DNA of 64,000 nt from assembly GCA_035048815.1 (NCBI GenBank), contig JAUCBN010000012.1, forward strand, positions 14,085,001 through 14,149,000, read 5' to 3'. A program made the position numbers and the translations under genes. Positions 1 through 11,105 of this stretch are shown here, one piece after another (positions within the stretch are counted from its first letter, which is position 1; every line of letters starts with the position of its first letter). The DNA comes from Abelmoschus esculentus. Taxonomy: Eukaryota > Streptophyta > Magnoliopsida > Malvales > Malvaceae. A model generated the notes under the pieces. That model had not been told where the DNA came from. It did not search any database and saw only the letters and a list, made by a program, of their open reading frames with translations.

Positions 1-35
1 GGATCCGATGCATTAGTGCTGGTTTGATCACACCC
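1..35 (-). rRNA. 5S rRNA copy 1, partial (window edge)
   Basis: Only nt 1-35 are inside the window. Variants C28T, T12A, C6T. The window starts exactly at the GGATCC of the gene. Confidence 0.93.
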
Positions 36-200
36 GTCAAGGAATGCGCGCTGAACGTACTAATAGGATCAACGGCGCGCGATTATGACTTGCGAGACTC
101 TTTTAACATAAAAGCACGAGGGGGGACGTACCGACAATCCGAACCAAAAATTAACTAAAAACATTAAAAAAAAATAGAGGGATAAAACCGAGTCGAAAAA

Positions 201-319
201 GGGGTGCAACACGAGGACTTCCCAGGAGGTCACCCATCCTAGTACTACTCTCGCCCAAGCACGCTTCACTGCGGAGTTCTGATGGGATCCGGTGCATTAG
301 TGCTGGTATGATCGCACCC
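201..319 (-). rRNA. 5S rRNA copy 2
   Basis: Variant T53G. Confidence 0.97.
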
Positions 320-483
320 GTCAAGGAATGCGCGCTGAACGTACTAATAGGATCAACGGCGCGCGATTATGACTTGCGAGACTCTTTTAACATGAAAGCA
401 CGAGGGGGGACGTACCGACAATCCGAACCAAAAATTAACTAAAAACATTAAAAAAAATAGAGGGATAAAACCGAGTCGAAAAA

Positions 484-602
484 GGGGTGCAACACGAGGA
501 CTTCCCAGGAGGTCACCCATCCTAGTACTACTCTCGCCCAAGCACACTTAACTGCGGAGTTCTGATGGGATCCGGTGCATTAGTACTGGTATGATCGCAC
601 CC
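484..602 (-). rRNA. 5S rRNA copy 3
   Basis: Variants C57T, C18T. Confidence 0.97.
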
Positions 603-767
603 GTCAAGGAATGCGCGCTGAACGTACTAATAGGATCAACGGCGCGCGATTATGACTTGCGAGACTCTTTTAACATAAAAGCACGAGGGGGGACGTACCG
701 ACAATCCGAACCAAAAATTAACTAAAAACATTAAAAAAAAATAGAGGGATAAAACCGAGTCGTAAAA

Positions 768-886
768 GGGGTGCAACACGAGCACTTCCCAGGAGGTCAC
801 CCATCCTAGTACTACTCTCGCCCAAGCACGCTTGACTGCGGAGTTCTGATGGGATCCGGTGCATTAGTGCTGGTATGATCGCACCC
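768..886 (-). rRNA. 5S rRNA copy 4
   Basis: Variants C104G, T53C; terminator shortened to TTTT. Confidence 0.97.
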
Positions 887-1051
887 GTCAAGGAATGCGC
901 GCTGAACGTACTAAGAGGATCAACGGCGCGCGATTATGACTTGCGAGACTCTTTTAACATAAAAGCACGAGGGGGGACGTACCGACAATCCGAACCAAAA
1001 ATTAACTAAAAACATTAAAAAAAAATAGAGGGATAAAACCGAGTCGTAAAA

Positions 1052-1170
1052 GGGGTGCAACACGAGGACTTCCCAGGAGGTCACCCATCCTAGTACTACT
1101 CTCGCCCAAGCACGCTGAACTGCGGAGTTCTGATGGGATCCGGTGCATTAGTGCTGGTATGATCGCACCC
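1052..1170 (-). rRNA. 5S rRNA copy 5
   Basis: Variant A54C; terminator shortened to TTTT. Confidence 0.97.
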
Positions 1171-1334
1171 GTCAAGGAATGCGCGCTGAACGTACTAATA
1201 GGATCAACGGCGCGCGATTATGACTTGCGAGACTCTTTTAACATAAAAGCACGAGGGGGGATGTACCGACAATCCGAACCAAAAATTAACTAAAAACATT
1301 AAAAAAAATAGAGGGATAAAACCGAGTCGAAAAA

Positions 1335-1453
1335 GGGATGCAACACGAGGACTTCCCAGGAGGTCACCCATCCTAGTACTACTCTCGCCCAAGAACGCTT
1401 AACTGCGGTGTTTTGATGGGATCCGGTTAATTAGTGCTGGTATGATCGCACTC
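1335..1453 (-). rRNA. 5S rRNA copy 6
   Basis: Variants C116T, G60T, T45A, G41A, C26A, G25T, G2A; one of the more changed copies. Confidence 0.94.
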
Positions 1454-1618
1454 GTCAAGGAATGCGCGCTGAACGTACTAATAGGATCAACGGCGCGCGA
1501 TTATGACTTGCGAGACTCTTTTAACATAAAAGCACGAGGGGGGACGTACCGACAATCCGAACCAAAAATTAACTAAAAACATTAAAAAAAAATAGAGGGA
1601 TAAAACCGAGTCGAAAAA

Positions 1619-1737
1619 GGGGTGCAACACGAGGACTTCCCAGGAGGTCACCCATCCTAGTACTACTCTCGGCCAAGCACGCTTCACTGCGGAGTTCTGA
1701 TGGGATCCGGTGCATTAGTGCTGGTATGATCGCACCC
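1619..1737 (-). rRNA. 5S rRNA copy 7
   Basis: Variants G66C, T53G. Confidence 0.97.
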
Positions 1738-1902
1738 GTCAAGGAATGCGCGCTGAACGTACTAAGAGGATCAACGGCGCGCGACTATGACTTGCGAGAC
1801 TCTTTTAACATGAAAGCACGAGGGGGGACGTACCGATAATCCGAACCAAAAATTAACTAAAAACATTAAAAAAAAATAGAGGGATAAAACCGAGTCGAAA
1901 AA

Positions 1903-2021
1903 GGGGTGCAACACGAGGACTTCCCAGAAGGTCACCCATCCTAGTACTACTCTCGCCCAAGCACGCTTAGCTGCGGAGTTCTGATGGGATCCGGTGCATT
2001 AGTGCTGGTATGATCGCACCC
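1903..2021 (-). rRNA. 5S rRNA copy 8
   Basis: Variants C94T, T52C. Confidence 0.97.
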
Positions 2022-2186
2022 GTCAAGGAATGCGCGCTGAACGTGCTAATAGGATCAACGGCGCGCGATTATGACTTGCGAGACTCTTTTAACATAAAAG
2101 CACGAGGGGGGACGTACCGACAATCCGAACCAAAAATTAACTAAAAACATTAAAAAAAAATAGAGGGATAAAACCGAGTCGAAAAA

Positions 2187-2305
2187 GGGGTGCAACACGA
2201 GGACTTCCCAGGAGGTCACCCATTCTAGTACTACTCTCGCCCAAGCACGCTTCACTGCGGAGTTCTGATGGGATCCGGTGCATTAGTGCTGGTATGATCG
2301 CACCC
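2187..2305 (-). rRNA. 5S rRNA copy 9
   Basis: Variants G82A, T53G. Confidence 0.97.
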
Positions 2306-2470
2306 GTCAAGGAATGCGCGCTGAACGTACTAAGAGGATCAACGGCGCGCGACTATGACTTGCGAGACTCTTTTAACATGAAAGCACGAGGGGGGACGTA
2401 CCGATAATCCGAACCAAAAATTAACTAAAAACATTAAAAAAAAATAGAGGGATAAAACCGAGTCGAAAAA

Positions 2471-2589
2471 GGGGTGCAACACGAGGACTTCCTAGGAGGT
2501 CACCCATCCTAGTACTACTCTCGCCCAAGCACGCTTAACTACAGAGTTCTGATGGGATCCGGTGCATTAGTACTGGTATGATCGCACAC
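2471..2589 (-). rRNA. 5S rRNA copy 10
   Basis: Variants G97A, C49T, C47T, C18T, G2T. One base is missing upstream near -11, so the GC at -12/-11 reads CG and the TATA-like motif sits 1 nt closer. Confidence 0.95.
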
Positions 2590-2754
2590 GTCAAGGAATC
2601 GCGCTGAACGTACTAATAGGATCAACGACGCGCGATTATGACTTGCGAGACTCTTTTAACATAAAAGCACGAGGGGGGACGTACCGACAATCCGAACCAA
2701 AAATTAACTAAAAACATTAAAAAAAAAATAGAGGGATAAAACCGAGTCGTAAAA

Positions 2755-2873
2755 GGGGTGCAACACGAGGACTTCCCAGGAGGTCACCCATCCTAGTACT
2801 ATTCTCGCCCAAGCACGCTTAACTGCGGAGTTCTGATGGGATCCGGTGCATTAGTGTTGGTATGATCGCACCC
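2755..2873 (-). rRNA. 5S rRNA copy 11
   Basis: Variants G72A, G17A; terminator TTTT. Confidence 0.97.
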
Positions 2874-3036
2874 GTCAAGGAATGCGCGCTGAACGTACTA
2901 ATAGGATCAACAGCGCGCGATTATGACTTGCGAGACTCTTTTAATATAAAAGCACGAAGGGGGACGTACCGACAATCCGAACCAAAAATTAACTAAAAAC
3001 ATTAAAAAAATAGAGGGATAAAACCGAGTCGAAAAA

Positions 3037-3155
3037 AGGGTGCAACACGAGGACTTCCCAGGAGGTCACCCATCCTAGTACTACTCCCGCCCAAGCACGC
3101 TTACCTGCGGAGTTTTGATGGGATCCGATGAATTAGTGCTGGTATGATCGCACCC
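3037..3155 (-). rRNA. 5S rRNA copy 12
   Basis: Variants C119T, A69G, T52G, G41A, C28T, G25T. Confidence 0.96.
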
Positions 3156-3318
3156 ATCAAGGAATGCGCGCTGAACGTACTAATAGGATCAACGGCGCGC
3201 GATTATGACTTGCGAGACTCTTTTAACATAAAAGCACGAGGGGGGACGTACCGACAATCCGAACCAAAAATTAACTAAAAACATTAAAAAAATAGAGGGA
3301 TAAAACCGAGTCGAAAAA

Positions 3319-3438
3319 GGGGTGCAACACGAGGACCTTCCCAGGAGGTCACCCATCCTAGTACTACTCTTGCCCAAGCACGCTTAACTGCAGAGTTCTG
3401 ATGAGATCCGGTGCATTAGTGCTGGTATGATCGCACCC
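3319..3438 (-). rRNA. 5S rRNA copy 13 (120 nt)
   Basis: One extra G in RNA sense near nt 101-102, also seen in copy 16; further variants G68A, C47T, C35T (GGATCC lost). Confidence 0.95.
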
Positions 3439-3602
3439 GTCAAGGAATGCGCGCTGAACGTACTAATAGGATCAACGGCGCGCGATTATGACTTGCGAGA
3501 CTCTTTTAACATAAAAGCACGAGGGGGGACGTACCGACAATCCGAACTAAAAATTAACTAAAAACATTAAAAAAAATAGAGGGATAAAACCGAGTCGAAA
3601 AA

Positions 3603-3721
3603 GGGGTGCAACACGAGGACTTCCCAGGAGGTCACCCATCCTAGTACTACTCTCGCCCAAGCACGCTTCACTACGGAGTTCTGATGGGATCCGGTGCATT
3701 AGTGCTGGTATGATCGCACCC
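3603..3721 (-). rRNA. 5S rRNA copy 14
   Basis: Variants T53G, C49T. Confidence 0.97.
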
Positions 3722-3886
3722 GTCAAGGAATGCGCGCTGAACGTACTAATAGGATCAACGACGCGCGATTATGACTTGCGAGACTCTTTTAACATGAAAG
3801 CACGAGGGGGGACGTACCGACAATCCGAACCAAAAATTAACTAAAAACATTAAAAAAAAATAGAGGGATAAAACCGAGTCGAAAAA

Positions 3887-4005
3887 GGGGTGCAACAAGA
3901 GGACTTCCCAGGAGGTCACCCATCCTAGTACTACTCCCGCCCAAGCACGCTTACCTGCAGAGTTCTGATGGGATCCGGTGCATTAGTGCTGGTATGATCG
4001 CACCC
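3887..4005 (-). rRNA. 5S rRNA copy 15
   Basis: Variants G108T, A69G, T52G, C47T. Confidence 0.97.
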
Positions 4006-4169
4006 GTCAAGGAATGCGCGCTGAACGTACTAATAGGATCAACGACGCGCGATTATGACTTGCGATACTCTTTTAACATAAAAGCACGAGGGGGGACGTA
4101 CCGACAATCCGAACCAAAAATTAACTAAAAACATTAAAAAAAATAGAGGGATAAAACCGAGTCGAAAAA

Positions 4170-4289
4170 GGGGTGCAACACGAGGACCTTCCCAGGAGGT
4201 CACCCATCCTAGTACTACTCTCGCCCAAGGACGCTTAACTACAGAGTTCTGATGAGATCCGGTGCATTAGTGCTGGTATGATCGCACCC
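4170..4289 (-). rRNA. 5S rRNA copy 16 (120 nt)
   Basis: Same 1-nt insertion as copy 13; variants G60C, C49T, C47T, C35T. Confidence 0.95.
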
Positions 4290-4454
4290 GTCAAGGAATG
4301 CGCGCTGAACGTACTAATAGGATCAACGACGCGCGATTATGACTTGCGAGACTCTTTTAACATAAAAGCACGAGGGGGGACGTACCGACAATCCGATCCA
4401 AAAATTAACTAAAAACATTAAAAAAAAATAGAGGGATAAAACCGAGTCGTAAAA

Positions 4455-4573
4455 GGGGTGCAACACGAGGACTTCCCAGGAGGTCACCCATCCTAGTACT
4501 ACTCTCGCCCAAGCACACTTCACTACGGAGTTCTGATGGGATCCGGTGCATTAGTACTGGTACGATCGCACCC
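4455..4573 (-). rRNA. 5S rRNA copy 17
   Basis: Variants C57T, T53G, C49T, C18T, A11G; terminator TTTT. Confidence 0.96.
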
Positions 4574-4738
4574 GTCAGGGAATGCGCGCTGAACGTACTA
4601 ATAGGATCAACGGCGCGCGAATATGACTTGCGAGACTCTTTTAACATAAAAGCACGAGGGGGGACGTACCGACAATCCGAACCAAAAATTAACTAAAAAC
4701 ATTAAAAAAAAATAGAGGGATAAAACCGAGTCGAAAAA

Positions 4739-4857
4739 GGGGTGCAACACGAGGACTTCCCAGGAGGTCAACCATCCTAGTATTACTCTCGCCCAAGCAC
4801 GCTTAACTGCGGAGTTCTGATTGGATCCGGTGCATTAGTGCTGGTATGATCGCACCC
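4739..4857 (-). rRNA. 5S rRNA copy 18
   Basis: Variants G87T, G75A, C36A; same set as copy 42, 24 units on. Confidence 0.97.
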
Positions 4858-5021
4858 GTCAAGGTATGCGCGCTGAACGTACTAAGAGGATCAACGGCGC
4901 GCGATTATGACTTGCGAGACTCTTTTAACATAAAAGCACGAGGGGGGACGTACCGACAATCCGAACCAAAAATTAACTAAAAACATTAAAAAAAATAGAG
5001 GGATAAAACCGAGTCGAAAAA

Positions 5022-5140
5022 GGGGTGCAACACTAGGACTTCCCAGAAGGTCACCCATCCTAGTACTACTCTCGCCCAAGCACGCTTCACTACGGAGTTC
5101 TGATGGGATTCGGTGCATTACTGCTGGTATGATCGCACCC
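5022..5140 (-). rRNA. 5S rRNA copy 19
   Basis: Variants C107A, C94T, T53G, C49T, G31A, C20G; close to copy 43. Confidence 0.96.
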
Positions 5141-5305
5141 GTCAAGGAATGCGCGCTGAACGTACTAATAGGATCAACGACGCGCGATTATGACTTGCGA
5201 GACTCTTTTAACATGAAAGCACGAGGGGGGACGTACCGACAATCCGAACCAAAAATTAACTAAAAACATTAAAAAAAAATAGAGGGATAAAACCGAGTCG
5301 AATAA

Positions 5306-5424
5306 GGGGTGCAACACGAGGACTTCCCAGGAGGTCACCCATCCTAGTACTACTCTCGCCCAAGCACGCTTCACTACGGAGTTCTGATGGGATCCGGTGC
5401 ATTAGTGCTGGTATAATCGGATCC
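5306..5424 (-). rRNA. 5S rRNA copy 20
   Basis: Variants T53G, C49T, C10T, G5C, G3A; the 5' changes weaken helix I and create a second GGATCC at 5419-5424. The terminator is interrupted (TTATT). Confidence 0.94.
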
Positions 5425-5589
5425 GTCAAGGAATGCGCGCTGAACGTACTAATAGGATCAACGGCGCGCGATTATGACTTGCGAGACTCTTTTAACATAA
5501 AAGCACGAGGGGGGACGTACCGACAATCCGAACCAAAAATTAACTAAAAACATTAAAAAAAAATAGAGGGATAAAACCGAGTCGAAAAA

Positions 5590-5708
5590 AGGGTGCAACA
5601 CGAGGACTTCCCAGGGGGTCACCCATCCTAGTACTACTCTCGCCCACGCACGCTTAACTGCAGCGTTCTGATGGGATCCGGTGCATTAGTGCTGGTATGA
5701 TCACACCC
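5590..5708 (-). rRNA. 5S rRNA copy 21
   Basis: Variants C119T, T93C, T62G, C47T, T45G, C6T. Confidence 0.96.
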
Positions 5709-5874
5709 GTCAAGGAATGCGCGCTGAACGTACTAATAGGATCAACGGCGCGCGATTATGACTTGCGAGACTCTTTTAACATGAAAGCACGAGGGGGGAC
5801 GTACCGACAATCCGAACCAAAAATTAACTAAAAACATTAAAAAAAAAATAGAGGGATAAAACCGAGTCGAAAAA

Positions 5875-5993
5875 GGGGTGCAACACGAGGACTTCTGAGG
5901 AGGTCACCCATCCTAGAACTACTCTCGCCCAAGCACGCTTAATTGCGGAGTTCTAATGGGATCCGGTGCATTAGTGCTGGTATGATCGCACCC
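5875..5993 (-). rRNA. 5S rRNA copy 22
   Basis: Variants G98A, G97C, A77T, G51A, C39T. Confidence 0.96.
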
Positions 5994-6158
5994 GTCAAGG
6001 AATGCGCGCTGAACGTACTAACAGGATCAACGGCGCGCGATTATGACTTGCGAGACTCTTTTCACATAAAAGCACGAGGGGGGACGTACCGACAATCCGA
6101 ACCAAAAATTAACTAAAAACATTAAAAAAAAATAGAGGGATAAAACCGAGTCGAAAAA

Positions 6159-6277
6159 GGGGTGCAACACGAGGACTTCCCAGGAGGTCACCCAACCTAG
6201 TAGTACTCTCGCCCAAGCACGCTTAACTGCGGAGTTCTGATGGGATCCGGTGCATTAGTGCTGGTATGATCGCACCT
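6159..6277 (-). rRNA. 5S rRNA copy 23
   Basis: Variants A83T, G75C, G1A. Confidence 0.96.
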
Positions 6278-6442
6278 GTCAAGGAATGCGCGCTGAACGT
6301 ACTAATAGGATCAACGGCGCGCGATTATGACTTGCGAGACTCTTTTAACATAAAAGCACGAGGGGGGACGTACCGACAATCCGAACCAAAAATTAACTAA
6401 AAACATTAAAAAAAAATAGAGGGATAAAACCGAGTCGAAAAA

Positions 6443-6561
6443 GGGGTGCAACACAAGGACTTCCCAGGAGGTCACCCATCCTAGTACTACTCTCGCCCAA
6501 GCACGCATAACTGCAGAGTTCTGATGGGATCCGGTGCATTAGTGCTGGTATGATCGCACCC
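6443..6561 (-). rRNA. 5S rRNA copy 24
   Basis: Variants C107T, A55T, C47T. Confidence 0.97.
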
Positions 6562-6726
6562 GTCAAGGAATGCGCGCTGAACGTACTAATAGGATCAACG
6601 GCGCGCGATTATGACTTGCGAGACTCTTTTAACATAAAAGCACGAGGGGGGACGTACCGACAATCCGAACCAAAAATTAACTAAAAACATTAAAAAAAAA
6701 TAGAGGGATAAAACCGAGTCGAAAAA

Positions 6727-6845
6727 GGGGTGCAACACGAGGACTTCCCACGAGGTCACCCATCCTAGTACTACTCTCGCCCGAGCACGCTTAACTGCGG
6801 AGTTCTGATGGGATCCGGTGCATTAGTGCTGGTATGATCGCACCC
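6727..6845 (-). rRNA. 5S rRNA copy 25
   Basis: Variants C95G, T63C. Confidence 0.97.
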
Positions 6846-7009
6846 GTCAAGGAATGCGCGCTGAACGTACTAATAGGATCAACGGCGCGCGATTATGACT
6901 TGCGAGACTCTTTTAACATAAAAGCACGAGGGGGGACGTACCGACAATCCGAACCAAAAATTAACTAAAAACATTAAAAAAAATAGAGGGATAAAACCGA
7001 GTCGAAAAA

Positions 7010-7128
7010 GGGGTGCAACACGAGGACTTCCCAGGAGGTCACCCATCCTAGTACTACTCTCGCCCAAGCACGCTGAACTGCGGAGTTCTGATGGGATCCG
7101 GTGCATTAGTGCTGGTATGATCGCACCC
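7010..7128 (-). rRNA. 5S rRNA copy 26
   Basis: Variant A54C. Confidence 0.97.
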
Positions 7129-7294
7129 GTCAAGGAATGCGCGCTGAACGTACTAATAGGATCAACGGCGCGCGATTATGACTTGCGAGACTCTTTTAAC
7201 ATAAAAGCACGAGGGGGGACGTACCGACAATCCGAACCAAAAATTAACTAAAAACATTAAAAAAAAAATAGAGGGATAAAACCGAGTCGAAAAA

Positions 7295-7413
7295 GGGGTG
7301 CAACACGAGGACTTCCCAGGAGGTCACCCATCCTAGTACTACCCTCGCCCGGGCAACCTTAACTGCAGAGTTCTGATGGGATCCGGTGCATTAGTGCTGG
7401 TATGATCGCACCC
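7295..7413 (-). rRNA. 5S rRNA copy 27, diverged A box
   Basis: Variants A71G, T63C, T62C, G58T, C57G, C47T. Four of these fall in the A box and create CCCGGG at 7348-7353. Possible pseudogene; same set as copy 35. Confidence 0.93.
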
Positions 7414-7577
7414 GTCAAGGAATGCGCGCTGAACGTACTAATAGGATCAACGGCGCGCGATTATGACTTGCGAGACTCTTTTAACATAAAAGCACGAGGG
7501 GGGACGTACCGACAATCCGAACCAAAAATTAACTAAAAATATTAAAAAAAATAGAGGGATAAAACCGAGTCGAAAAA

Positions 7578-7696
7578 GGGGTGCAACACGAGGACTTCCC
7601 AGGAGGTCACCCAACCTAGTACTACTCTCGCCCAAGCACGCTTAACTGCGGAGTTCTGATGGGATCCGGTGCATTAGTGCTGGTATGATCGCACCT
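7578..7696 (-). rRNA. 5S rRNA copy 28
   Basis: Variants A83T, G1A. Confidence 0.97.
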
Positions 7697-7861
7697 GTCA
7701 AGGAATGCGCGCTGAACGTACTAATAGGATCAACGGCGCGCGATTATGACTTGCGAGACTCTTTTAACATAAAAGCACGAGGGGGGACGTACCGACAATC
7801 CGAACCAAAAATTAACTAAAAACATTAAAAAAAAATAGAGGGATAAAACCGAGTCGAAAAA

Positions 7862-7980
7862 GGGGTGCAACACAAGGACTTCCCAGGAGGTCACCCATCC
7901 TAGTACTACTCTCGCCCAAGCACGCATAACTGCGGAGTTCTGATGGGATCCGGTGCATTAGTGCTGGTATGATCGCACCC
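7862..7980 (-). rRNA. 5S rRNA copy 29
   Basis: Variants C107T, A55T. Confidence 0.97.
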
Positions 7981-8146
7981 GTCAAGGAATGCGCGCTGAA
8001 CGTACTAATAGGATCAACGGCGCGCGATTATGACTTGCGAGACTCTTTTAACATAAAAGCACGAGGGGGGACGTACCGACAATCCGAACCAAAAATTAAC
8101 TAAAAACATTAAAAAAAAAATAGAGGGATAAAACCGAGTCGAAAAA

Positions 8147-8265
8147 GGGGTGCAACACGAGGACTTCCCAGGAGGTCACCCATCCTAGTACTACTCTCGC
8201 CCGAGCACGCTTAACTGCGGAGTTCTGATGGGATCCGGTGCATTAGTGCTGGTATGATCGCACCC
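8147..8265 (-). rRNA. 5S rRNA copy 30
   Basis: Variant T63C. Confidence 0.97.
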
Positions 8266-8430
8266 ATCAAGGAATGCGCGCTGAACGTACTAATAGGATC
8301 AACGGCGCGCGATTATGACTTGCGAGACTCTTTTAACATAAAAGCACGAGGGGGGACGTACCGACAATCCGAACCAAAAATTAACTAAAAACATTAAAAA
8401 AAAATAGAGGGATAAAACCGAGTCGAAAAA

Positions 8431-8549
8431 GGGGTGCAACACGAGGACTTCCCAGGAGGTCACCCAACCTAGTAGTACTCTCGCCCAAGCACGCTTAACT
8501 GCGGAGTTCTGATGGGATCCGGTGCATTAGTGCTGGTATGATCGCACCT
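8431..8549 (-). rRNA. 5S rRNA copy 31
   Basis: Variants A83T, G75C, G1A; same as copy 23. Confidence 0.97.
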
Positions 8550-8714
8550 GTCAAGGAATGCGCGCTGAACGTACTAATAGGATCAACGGCGCGCGATTAT
8601 GACTTGCGAGACTCTTTTAACATAAAAGCACGAGGGGGGACGTACCGACAATCCGAACCAAAAATTAACTAAAAACATTAAAAAAAAATAGAGGGATAAA
8701 ACCGAGTCGAAAAA

Positions 8715-8833
8715 GGGGTGCAACACAAGGACTTCCCAGGAGGTCACCCATCCTAGTACTACTCTCGCCCAAGCACGCATAACTGCAGAGTTCTGATGGG
8801 ATCCGGTGCATTAGTGCTGGTATGATCGCACCC
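8715..8833 (-). rRNA. 5S rRNA copy 32
   Basis: Variants C107T, A55T, C47T; same as copy 24. Confidence 0.97.
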
Positions 8834-8998
8834 GTCAAGGAATGCGCGCTGAACGTACTAATAGGATCAACGGCGCCCGATTATGACTTGCGAGACTCTT
8901 TTAACATAAAAGCACGAGGGGGGACGTACCGACAATCCGAACCAAAAATTAACTAAAAACATTAAAAAAAAATAGAGGGATAAAACCGAGTCGAAAAA

Positions 8999-9117
8999 GG
9001 GGTGCAACACGAGGACTTCCCACGAGGTCACCCATCCTAGTACTACTCTCGCCCGAGCACGCTTAACTGCGGAGTTCTGATGGGATCCGGTGCATTAGTG
9101 CTGGTATGATCGCACCC
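8999..9117 (-). rRNA. 5S rRNA copy 33
   Basis: Variants C95G, T63C; same as copy 25. Confidence 0.97.
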
Positions 9118-9281
9118 GTCAAGGAATGCGCGCTGAACGTACTAATAGGATCAACGGCGCGCGATTATGACTTGCGAGACTCTTTTAACATAAAAGCACG
9201 AGGGGGGACGTACCGACAATCCGAACCAAAAATTAACTAAAAACATTAAAAAAAATAGAGGGATAAAACCGAGTCGAAAAA

Positions 9282-9400
9282 GGGGTGCAACACGAGGACT
9301 TCCCAGGAGGTCACCCATCCTAGTACTACTCTCGCCCAAGCACGCTGAACTGCGGAGTTCTGATGGGATCCGGTGCATTAGTGCTGGTATGATCGCTCCC
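9282..9400 (-). rRNA. 5S rRNA copy 34
   Basis: Variants A54C, T4A (breaks a helix I pair). Confidence 0.97.
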
Positions 9401-9566
9401 GTCAAGGAATGCGCGCTGAACGTACTAATAGGATCAACGGCGCGCGATTATGACTTGCGAGACTCTTTTAACATAAAAGCACGAGGGGGGACGTACCGAC
9501 AATCCGAACCAAAAATTAACTAAAAACATTAAAAAAAAAATAGAGGGATAAAACCGAGTCGAAAAA

Positions 9567-9685
9567 GGGGTGCAACACGAGGACTTCCCAGGAGGTCACC
9601 CATCCTAGTACTACCCTCGCCCGGGCAACCTTAACTGCAGAGTTCTGATGGGATCCGGTGCATTAGTGCTGGTATGATCGCACCC
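9567..9685 (-). rRNA. 5S rRNA copy 35, diverged A box
   Basis: Same six variants as copy 27, with CCCGGG at 9620-9625. Possible pseudogene. Confidence 0.93.
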
Positions 9686-9849
9686 GTCAAGGAATGCGCG
9701 CTGAACGTACTAATAGGATCAACGGCGCGCGATTATGACTTGCGAGACTCTTTTAACATAAAAGCACGAGGGGGGACGTACCGACAATCCGAACCAAAAA
9801 TTAACTAAAAATATTAAAAAAAATAGAGGGATAAAACCGAGTCGAAAAA

Positions 9850-9968
9850 GGGGTGCAACACGAGGACTTCCCAGGAGGTCACCCAACCTAGTACTACTCT
9901 CGCCCAAGCACGCTTAACTGCGGAGTTCTGATGGGATCCGGTGCATTAGTGCTGGTATGATCGCACCT
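9850..9968 (-). rRNA. 5S rRNA copy 36
   Basis: Variants A83T, G1A. Confidence 0.97.
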
Positions 9969-10133
9969 GTCAAGGAATGCGCGCTGAACGTACTAATAGG
10001 ATCAACGGCGCGCGATTATGACTTGCGAGACTCTTTTAACATAAAAGCACGAGGGGGGACGTACCGACAATCCGAACCAAAAATTAACTAAAAACATTAA
10101 AAAAAAATAGAGGGATAAAACCGAGTCGAAAAA

Positions 10134-10252
10134 GGGGTGCAACACAAGGACTTCCCAGGAGGTCACCCATCCTAGTACTACTCTCGCCCAAGCACGCATA
10201 ACTGCGGAGTTCTGATGGGATCCGGTGCATTAGTGCTGGTATGATCGCACCC
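10134..10252 (-). rRNA. 5S rRNA copy 37
   Basis: Variants C107T, A55T. Confidence 0.97.
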
Positions 10253-10418
10253 GTCAAGGAATGCGCGCTGAACGTACTAATAGGATCAACGGCGCGCGAT
10301 TATGACTTGCGAGACTCTTTTAACATAAAAGCACGACGGGGGACGTACCGACAATCCGAACCAAAAATTAACTAAAAACATTAAAAAAAAAATAGAGGGA
10401 TAAAACCGAGTCGAAAAA

Positions 10419-10537
10419 GGGGTGCAACACGAGGACTTCCCAGGAGGTCACCCATCCTAGTACTACTCTCGCCCGAGCACGCTTAACTGCGGAGTTCTGA
10501 TGGGATCCGGTGCATTAGTGCTGGTATGATCGCACCC
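10419..10537 (-). rRNA. 5S rRNA copy 38
   Basis: Variant T63C. Confidence 0.97.
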
Positions 10538-10701
10538 ATCAAGGAATGCGCGCTGAACGTACTAATAGGATCAACGGCGCGCGATTATGACTTGCGAGAC
10601 TCTTTTAACATAAAAGCACGAGGGGGGACGTACCGACAATCCGAACCAAAAATTAACTAAAAACATTAAAAAAAATAGAGGGATAAAACCGAGTCGAAAA
10701 A

Positions 10702-10820
10702 GGGGTGCAACACGAGGACTTCCCAGGAGGTCACCCATCCTAGTACTACTCTCGCCCAAGCACGCTGAACTGCGGAGTTCTGATGGGATCCGGTGCATTA
10801 GTGCTGGTATGATCGCACCC
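10702..10820 (-). rRNA. 5S rRNA copy 39
   Basis: Variant A54C. Confidence 0.97.
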
Positions 10821-10986
10821 GTCAAGGAATGCGCGCTGAACGTACTAATAGGATCAACGGCGCGCGATTATGACTTGCGAGACTCTTTTAACATAAAAGC
10901 ACGAGGGGGGACGTACCGACAATCCGAACCAAAAATTAACTAAAAACATTAAAAAAAAAATAGAGGGATAAAACCGAGTCGAAAAA

Positions 10987-11105
10987 GGGGTGCAACACGA
11001 GGACTTCCCAGGAGGTCACCCATCCTAGTACTACCCTCGCCCGAGCACGCTTAACTACAGAGTTCTGATGGGATCCGGTGCATTAGTGCTGGTATGATCG
11101 CACCC
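10987..11105 (-). rRNA. 5S rRNA copy 40
   Basis: Variants A71G, T63C, C49T, C47T. Confidence 0.97.

Larger units (their letters stand above)
6159..8430 (-). repeat. 8-unit block, first copy
   Basis: Copies 23-30. Their rare variants (G75C, C95G, the CCCGGG-bearing copy, G1A) recur in the same order 2272 bp later, marking a tandem duplication of eight units. Confidence 0.85.
8431..10701 (-). repeat. 8-unit block, second copy
   Basis: Copies 31-38 repeat the variant order of copies 23-30. Copies 39-41 begin a partial third run resembling 34-36, but already diverged. Confidence 0.85.
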
